A DNA stretch of 64,000 nt, taken from the NCBI GenBank assembly GCA_018894105.1, contig CM032128.1, positions 17,713,001 to 17,777,000 on the forward strand, read 5' to 3'. Of the stretch, positions 57,871 to 64,000 are shown piece by piece (the first letter of the stretch is position 1; each line of letters starts with the position of its first letter). Made by a program: the position numbers and the translations under genes. The notes under the pieces were generated by a model, which had not been told where the DNA came from, searched no databases, and was given only the letters and a program-made list of their open reading frames with translations. The DNA is from Jacaranda mimosifolia (lineage: Eukaryota > Streptophyta > Magnoliopsida > Lamiales > Bignoniaceae).

Positions 57871-59817
57871 ATTCATGCTTTGATTTGGATTTTTGAATGA
57901 TTGATTCATGTGTTGTATTGATCAAAATCACCAAATTCTTGATTCATATGATGGAATGGAGTGTTTGGATGATATTGTGTGTGGATCCTTGATTGATGAA
58001 TTGAAAGCATGCCAATATGTGTTTTAAGTGTTAATTCATATGATTAGTATGTTTTAATTCATAGCTTCTAATGTTGAATATTGATTTAGTATTAATTGAT
58101 GTTATATGTTGATATAGCATGTTCATGATGGCCTAAATGAGTTTTGGTCACTTTTGGATCCAATATAATTGGAGTTTTGTTGGAAAAATTTTAAGAACGT
58201 GATTCTTACTTTAACTTGTTTTTGAAAGCATGATTGAGCACTTGAAATTTCAGTTTTGAAAGGTAGTTTAGATCCAAAATTTCATCTATAATGTGTGTAA
58301 TAATGTTTAGAAGTTGTTCTAAATTTTTTGGTGCACAAAAAGTTGAGCCATGACTAGACTATAACCTTGAAACAGGGCTGACTACCCTGCCTCAGCTAGG
58401 CGCTGGCTGACAGCGGCTGCGCCAGGCATACACCTGCCATGCAGAAGCGTGCCCAGCCTCGGCAAGCAGTGGCCAGTTTCGGTCAAGGCCATTTTTGCTT
58501 CATTTTTGTCTCCTTTTGGTGATAAAAAATGTTTGATTACACACATATTAGATGCACAAATATTGTGCAAGTTCTCAAAATTATGTTTGACATTTTTGAT
58601 TGCTTTTAAAACTTGTTAAAGTTGATCTCCAAATTGATGCATAAATGTTATGCTAACTCTTGCTTGGCCAATTATTTATTTCTGAGACAAGCATTTAATT
58701 ATTGGAATTGAATGTCAATTCTAAATTTATCAATTGCTCATTTAATTGTTGAATGAATGAATAGGAATAATCTTGAGCCTTTAATATTTATTTTATTTAT
58801 TTCAAGTTGTTGAAAAGGTTGTATTAAACTGGGGCTTGCATGCCTCTTAATTCTATCTTGTAAAAGTTATGAGAGCAGAATCACTAGGAATTAGGATTTG
58901 TTTCTCATGTAAATGTTGCATGAAGTAAAGAAGACCATTGGAGGTATGGAGACTTTGAAGACCCATGAACGTTTGGGGATACACTCATATAATAGCTAGA
59001 TTTAATCAACCCACTTAAAATCAACTAAGTGGTGCACCTATAGTTCTAAGTGCACTACTTGGTTAGGCTCATGGTCATCACACCCTAAGAGCATGCTGGG
59101 CATATTTACTTATTTATGCTTTCCATATCCTATTGATGTATGAGATGCATGGTTAAAATATAGAAAACCTAAATAAGAAGATAAAATTATGAGATCTTTT
59201 GCAAGCAGAAACCTCCACTTAGAAAGTCTAAGTGTTAACAAATATTAAGTTAAAATGGATACAAATTAAAAGGAGTTTTAATTAATCCATACCTTCTACC
59301 AATAGTATATGCCATGACGACGCTACTAAGTTTGTGTGATGGCACTCGAAGCGAAGGTCACACTTAGGAATAAAACTTTGAGCATACACTTAGCATACGA
59401 TGCACCTTTGATTTGAGAACCTCCATGCATTGGCACACGAGTCGTGGGATGTCGTCGAGCCATCTCAAATCAAAGTTTGATTGGTAGGTTCGACTTAATA
59501 CTTAGTAATGTAAATGCACTCGAAGTGGGATGTCTATATGAAAAGTGAGACAAAATATATCAAGAGTTACATGAGATGCAATTAGTAAGTGTTGCTTACC
59601 TTTTGATTGTTTGTGGATGGCACTCGAAGTAGAGGTCCATTTACAAGTCCTTAGGATCTTGATTCTTACTATGAAATGAGATTTCCTGAATTCTTCTAGG
59701 GGGTGAAGGATTTGATAAAATAGTGGGGAGAAAAATATGCTTGAAAGACCATGAATATGTTTTTTATATCAAAATTCAGTCATATGCTTATACTCTTTTT
59801 TCGCCTCTTGTAGATTT
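57871..59817 (+). other. copia C leader, non-coding
   Basis: A long AT-rich leader with no recognised gene. A GC-rich block of about 100 bp at 58380-58480 stands out. At 59337-59660 lie decayed copies of the motif repeated in the B leader. The 58820-59760 part aligns in reverse with 9801-10965 in B, and 57854-58010 with 61373-61528 in reverse. Confidence 0.65.
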
Positions 59818-60640
59818 TTGAAATCTTTAAAAACAAAATGGCTAAAAATTCCACTCCCAAGCATTTTGGAAATTAATAAACTCACCATGCCTAACTTTCA
59901 TGATTGGTTAAGGAATGTTAAAATCATTCTTGACTCAGAAAAGAGGAGTCATATACTTGATCAAAGTTTGCCGGACACCTTGGGTGATGATACCACCAAT
60001 GAGACCCTGAATTGTTCACAAAATTTGTAGATGATAATCTACAAATGAGATACCTCATGATGTCTTCCATGACTAATGAGCTCCAAAAAAGACACACAAT
60101 TATATGAGACATGCATGTGAGATCTACAAACACTTGCAAGAGTTGTATGGTGTACAAACAAGACACAAAAGGTTTGATTTGTCTAGAGAGCTCTTTAGGT
60201 CAAGGATTATAGAGGGTTCAAGTATCCATGATCACAGGCTTAAGATGATAGGACTCATCAGAAAGCATGGACAACTAGACGTGGTCATGGACAATGATCT
60301 TCATGTGAATTTGATCCTACAATTATTGCCCCCTTCGTTCGATCAATTTGTTATGAACTTTAACATGTTCAAGCAAGAGATGACCATTAATGAATTGGTG
60401 AACATGATGGTGGCCGCTGAGGCGACTATGAAAAAGAAACGCCTCTTATGCTTACTTCTACCTCTAAATCGAAAGGATCTAGAGGTCCTAGAAAGGGAGG
60501 TAAGAGAAAGAAGAGTTCTTCCATGAAAAGAAAGCAACCCTTGAAAGGTTTGGGGGGAGTTAAGAAAGAAAGGTGACAAAACTAATGCAACTTGTTTTTA
60601 CTATAGCGAAAAGGAGCATTAGAAAAAAAACTCCAAGGAA
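59818..60640 (+). pseudogene. copia gag, element C
   Basis: KLTMPNFHDWLRNVKIILDS (about 59875-59935) and ILDQSLPDTL begin the usual copia Gag (..L.g.NF.dWlRnlrivL..Ek..yvLd...P). Then EIYKHLQELYGVQTRHKRF (60112-60170), the LDVVMDNDLHVNLILQLLPP stretch, and MTINELVNMMVAAEA. The knuckle near 60590-60640 reads CFYYSEKEH, with its second Cys lost. The ATG at 59838 is one base out of frame with the NFHDWL part, so a frameshift lies near the start; stops follow at 60028 and beyond. Confidence 0.85.
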
Positions 60641-61040
60641 TACCTTGGCAGCCTTGGGAAGGGCATGTACTTTATAGAAGTGCATTTGGCAACTAATTCT
60701 TCCTTAGGGGTATTTGATACTGCATGTGGTTCTCGCCTTTGTAATTCATTATAGAGGATGGAAAGAAGAAAAAGTCCTCATGAAGGGATATAATCCTCCG
60801 CCTAGGAAAGGGAGCAAATGTTGCCACCATGGTCCAAGGTGTAATCAAGCTAGACTTGGAGAATGCTTGCATTATACTTGATCCGATTTATTATGTACCT
60901 AATCTTGTTAAGAACATTATTTTAATTCTCATTCCTGATAATGAAGGATATGATTTTTCTATATCGAATGGGATGTTGAAAGCATTAAAGAATAGTTCTT
61001 TAATTGCTCAAGTTACATTAAATAACGGATTGTAGATACT
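60641..61040 (+). pseudogene. copia protease region, element C
   Basis: KGMYFIEVHLATNSSLGVFD, then TACGSRLCN (60658-60745) contains the active-site D-T-A/G-C-G-S form typical of copia protease. A 68-codon frame (60829-61035) carries VIKLDLENACIILDPIYYVP and NLVKNIILILIP, the strands after it. A stop at about 60750 separates them. Confidence 0.8.
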
Positions 61041-61372
61041 TGATTATCAACCTTCATTAATGCACATTCAGTCAAGTAAAAGAAAATTAGATAACCAAGA
61101 AGATGCCACTCTTTGGCATGCAAGACTTGGACATATTTCTAAAAATAGGATGAACAAGTTAGAAGCTCTCAAAGCACTAAATATTAGTAGCATTGAGGAC
61201 CTTCCTACTTGTGAATCTTGTTTCAAAGGAGAAATGACCAAGGCTCCTTTTGTAGGACAAACGGAGCACACCACAAGTCATTTGGATTTGACCCGTACGA
61301 TTATTTGTGGCCCACTAAGAGTTAGTACTAAATGAGGCTATTCCTACTTCATCACCTTCACCGATTATTATA
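61041..61372 (+). pseudogene. copia pre-integrase and integrase start, element C
   Basis: The 91-codon frame 61060-61335 reads DATLWHARLGHISKNRMNKL, CESCFKGEMTKAPFVGQTEH, then TTSHLDL. This is the H-H-C-C finger (H..H..C..C) and the first strand of the integrase core. After a stop, GYSYFITFTDYYNR ends at the junction near 61372, just past the place of the first catalytic Asp. Confidence 0.87.
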
Positions 61373-61528
61373 ATCGCTTTCAATTCATCAATCAAGGAGC
61401 CACACGACATCATCCAAACACTCCAATCCATCATACGAATCAAGAATTTGGTGATTTTGATCAATCCATCACATGAATCAATCATCAAAAAACCCAAATC
61501 TAAGCATGATTTAAGCTCCGATACCACT
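61373..61528 (-). other. inverted copia leader piece with primer site (element J)
   Basis: The reversed sequence aligns with 57854-58010 of copia C, beginning with the primer site TGGTATCGGAGC (reversed at about 61515-61526) right beside LTR J. It ends at GAATTGAAAG, where copia C integrase in the opposite orientation takes over. Confidence 0.85.
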
Positions 61529-63740
61529 TGAAGATTAGTAAGCCACCAGGATCCAATTATCAAACTTCAAAAGCTCAAAAATAACCAGTGCTTACAGCCT
61601 ATCAAGGATCTAATCATGCTAGGGATTTCGATTTAGTTGGAGAATTACCTCAAAAAGCAAATTTCCAAGGTTGTGATGGTGAACACTTCACCAATCCATA
61701 ATCTGGTAGGCTCTGGCATAGCCGATGAACAACGACTTTCGCCTTAGTTAAAATACTCCAAAAATCACGAAAAAAAAATATGAAACCTCTATACTTCTTG
61801 AAAAAAGTTGTGTGAAAAATTCAAAGTAAAACTCAATCTAGATTGCTTGAAAAAAAAATCGGCAAGTGACTGCTCTGTTTCAGTGGATCTCCAAAGGTAG
61901 CAAATCAAATGCTTTGCCTCTATTGATATGATTCACACACCAAACAACCCTCCAAATTCCACTCACTTTTAGCTGGAAGCAAGTAGAATTATAGTGGTGA
62001 AGGCCGAATTTTGAGGTAGGAGAAGCAAAACTAAGCAAAGCTTCAACACATAATGCAATACTTGAATGAGGTTTTCTAGGGAATTGCAAAGAATCTAATT
62101 CTTCACACCTTTTGTCATGTGGCTGAATCCTCTCTCATCTATATATATATATATATATATATTGGATAGTGTGATGCCAAGGTGGCATCACACCTTCCAT
62201 GAGAGGGGTGGCCAAGTAGGGTTGCTAAGGTAGCAAATTTGAATTCAAATCTCATTTGAATTTCATATGCATTTTAATTATATTTGAAATCTAATTTCAA
62301 GTTAATTAAGATGCTTAATTCAAATGAACATTTCATTCAAAATTTCCCTCCAAAATGAATTCTTCTCATTAATTAAATTAAACACTTTAATTTAATTAAT
62401 TAACCTTCAACTTAACACTTAAGTAAATTAAGCTTAACTCTTAAGCTCAATCTTGTTAATTTAACTCCTTAAATTAACTTGACCAATTGATGGTCACTTG
62501 GTACCAAATAATTAACTCCTTAATTATTGGTCTAATTTACTCCTTAAATTAGTTGATTAATTTAACACTTAAATCAATCAAGCTAAAAATTGACCTTCAA
62601 ATTGGCACCTTAAAATTGGTCACCTTGGAATGATTCTCTAACTCTTAGAAAATTGCTCCAATAACTAGGAGGTTAATTAGATTTTGTGTGTATCCCAATA
62701 AGTTCTACCATTCATTGGATATGGGCTCACAACTCCTTGTGACTTTTGAAAATCATATATTCGTTTTAGTTTAAAACAACTTTTAAACTAATCGACTCAA
62801 TTCAATTAATCTCATTAACTGAAGAGTATTCAATCTCCATGGTCGATGTCCAACCTCAAGCCCATGGAGCCCAACTAATTGGCCAAAATAAATGTTTTTG
62901 GAAAACCTTATAGCTTACGTGTACCATGCAAAATACGGTCCTTCTGTCTCCAATCTCCTGAAAGAGGCCTAGGACAAGATATTTGCCGGCTCCCTAATAG
63001 CCTTAATACTATATCTCTATTCCCAATGTTCGATTCCTTTGTGTGACCTCATCTTTGAAAAACTCTTTTTTTCAAATTGTCACACCATCTTGCGGAAAGA
63101 TTTCTTGGAATTGATCATTATAGAATACATAGGAGATGCACTCGCCCTTCACAAAAGCGATGAGTCAAATTCCATCTTGGATCTCACAAACCTCTATGCC
63201 AAGTAGCTCATATCCAACCTCAACCTGAAAGACCCACTAAGTGGTCAAGGAAGAGTCAAAGCATGAGGACCAGACAAAAGGTTACCATGGATCCTTAGGT
63301 CAAAGGACTAATAATATGCACTAGCGTAAGCTGGATAACTTGCCACTATGGCTATCTAGTGGATTCTTCAGTGGGCCTTAAGTGCCTTGTTCTCTAACAT
63401 GCACCCATATCTCATACAATTGCTCATGGAACGGAGCAATATCCAACTCTTGGATTTATGCATACTTAATGGAAGTCTATCCGGATCTTAGATGCCTCAT
63501 CTCGTAAGATCCTATAACTTGAAAGATTTAAGATCACGATCGTTTAAGACTTATTCCATGGTCACCAAATGAAGTCCCGTAGTCATGAATGATCTAAGGG
63601 CTTTATCCAAATCCCAGTGAAGAAATAAAGAACGTAAGATGAAGATGGCCATATAATGAATATCATTCAATTAAGATTATTTTACTTGGAAATAGCTTTA
63701 CAAAGTCAATCTTATTGGCTTGTCAGGCACTATTACAATA
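61529..63740 (-). repeat. copia LTR J (2212 bp), bordered by interior on both sides
   Basis: The reversed sequence starts TATTGTAATAGTGCC (mutated TGTTGGAATAG) at 63740 and ends CTAATCTTCA at 61529. To its left is a primer site and leader, to its right a purine tract and RNase H. The (TA)n run at 62139-62162 is its TATA region. The - frame at 61880-62089 is not a gene. Confidence 0.85.
62169..62193. promoter_or_regulatory. hairpin beside the LTR TATA box (copy J)
   Basis: Arms GTGTGATGCCA and TGGCATCACAC surround the loop AGG, next to the (TA)n run. The arms equal those of copy B. Confidence 0.7.
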
Positions 63741-64000
63741 ATCCCCCACTTACCCTAAAGCCAATGCTCCATGGCCTTGAGACCCATCTTCTCAAGATGC
63801 CTTTCAAAGACCTTTTGCGTTAGGGGTTTTGTTAGTAGATCTACTATATTCTCTTTCGAGGCAACTTTCTCCACTCAAATAATGTCTCTATCAATGATCT
63901 CCCGGATCAAATGATATCTTCTCAAAATGTGTTTGGATTTTTGATGAGATCTTAGCTCTTTAGCTTATTCCACTACCCTATTGTTGTCACAATGGACAAC
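63741..64000 (-). pseudogene. copia RNase H end of element K, leaving the window
   Basis: On the - strand: AKELRSHQKSKHILRRYHLI, REIIDR, VASKENIVDLLTKPLTQKVF, ERHLEKMGLKAMEHWL, then the stop and purine tract (GGGTAAGTGGGGGAT, 63741-63755). It is better kept than the same region of A and B, with few changes from the family pattern. The element continues to the right of the window. Confidence 0.88.

Larger units (their letters stand above)
55650..61372 (+). mobile_element. Ty1/copia element C, 5' part cut in integrase
   Basis: A + strand copy with 5' LTR (55650-57853), primer site, ~1.95 kb leader, gag, protease, pre-integrase region and the first part of integrase. At 61372 the sequence changes to the same family's leader in reverse (element J). 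RT and RNase H are absent. Confidence 0.88.

Overview
The window looks like repeat-rich nuclear DNA of a flowering plant. Nearly all recognisable coding sequence is decayed LTR-retrotransposon protein (Ty1/copia and Ty3/gypsy) carrying stops and frameshifts. I see no intact host gene, tRNA, rRNA or bacterial-type feature. The only possible gene remnants outside LTR elements are Myb/SANT-like pieces. I cannot name the species. All homology calls come from reading translated motifs by eye, not from searches.

Layout. 1-2914: 3' end of a + strand copia element (A) with a 2.2 kb LTR. 2915-3936: Myb/SANT-like remnant. 3937-10965: - strand copia element of the same family (B), lacking its 5' LTR. 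10966-14639: further Myb/SANT-like remnants, split by a 1206 bp hAT-type element with a perfect 8 bp target duplication (12637-13842). 14640-19329: a probable - strand non-autonomous LTR element (R) without coding sequence. 19330-21324: AT-rich. 21325-27479: - strand gypsy element D with gag and an antisense (+) gene but no pol. 27480-28360: AT-rich repeats. 28361-34385: - strand gypsy element H with target duplication TTATG and a diverged empty-site copy nearby. 34391-37104: AT-rich. 37105-46563: - strand gypsy element I, the most complete (gag, protease, RT/RNase H, integrase, antisense gene, both LTRs). About 46737-49270: + strand gypsy element F (LTR, gag, protease). About 49381-53796: element E, same pol-less layout as D. 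53474-55431: integrase end of gypsy element G, sharing an LTR with E. 55432-55622: small MITE-like element. 55650-61372: + strand copia element C, cut in integrase. 61373-64000: inverted copia leader, LTR J, and the pol end of a further copia element K leaving the window.

The gypsy elements have primer sites of the TGGCGCC type and an extra gene on the opposite strand beside the 3' LTR, as in plant Tat-type elements. The copia copies A, B, C and J/K are one family, with an initiator-Met-type primer site, a ~2 kb leader and a conserved hairpin beside the LTR TATA box. The most notable points are the pol-less gag-plus-antisense-gene layout seen twice, two LTRs bordered by element interior on both sides, a head-to-head copia composite, a locally inverted gag block, and a clean empty site for element H.
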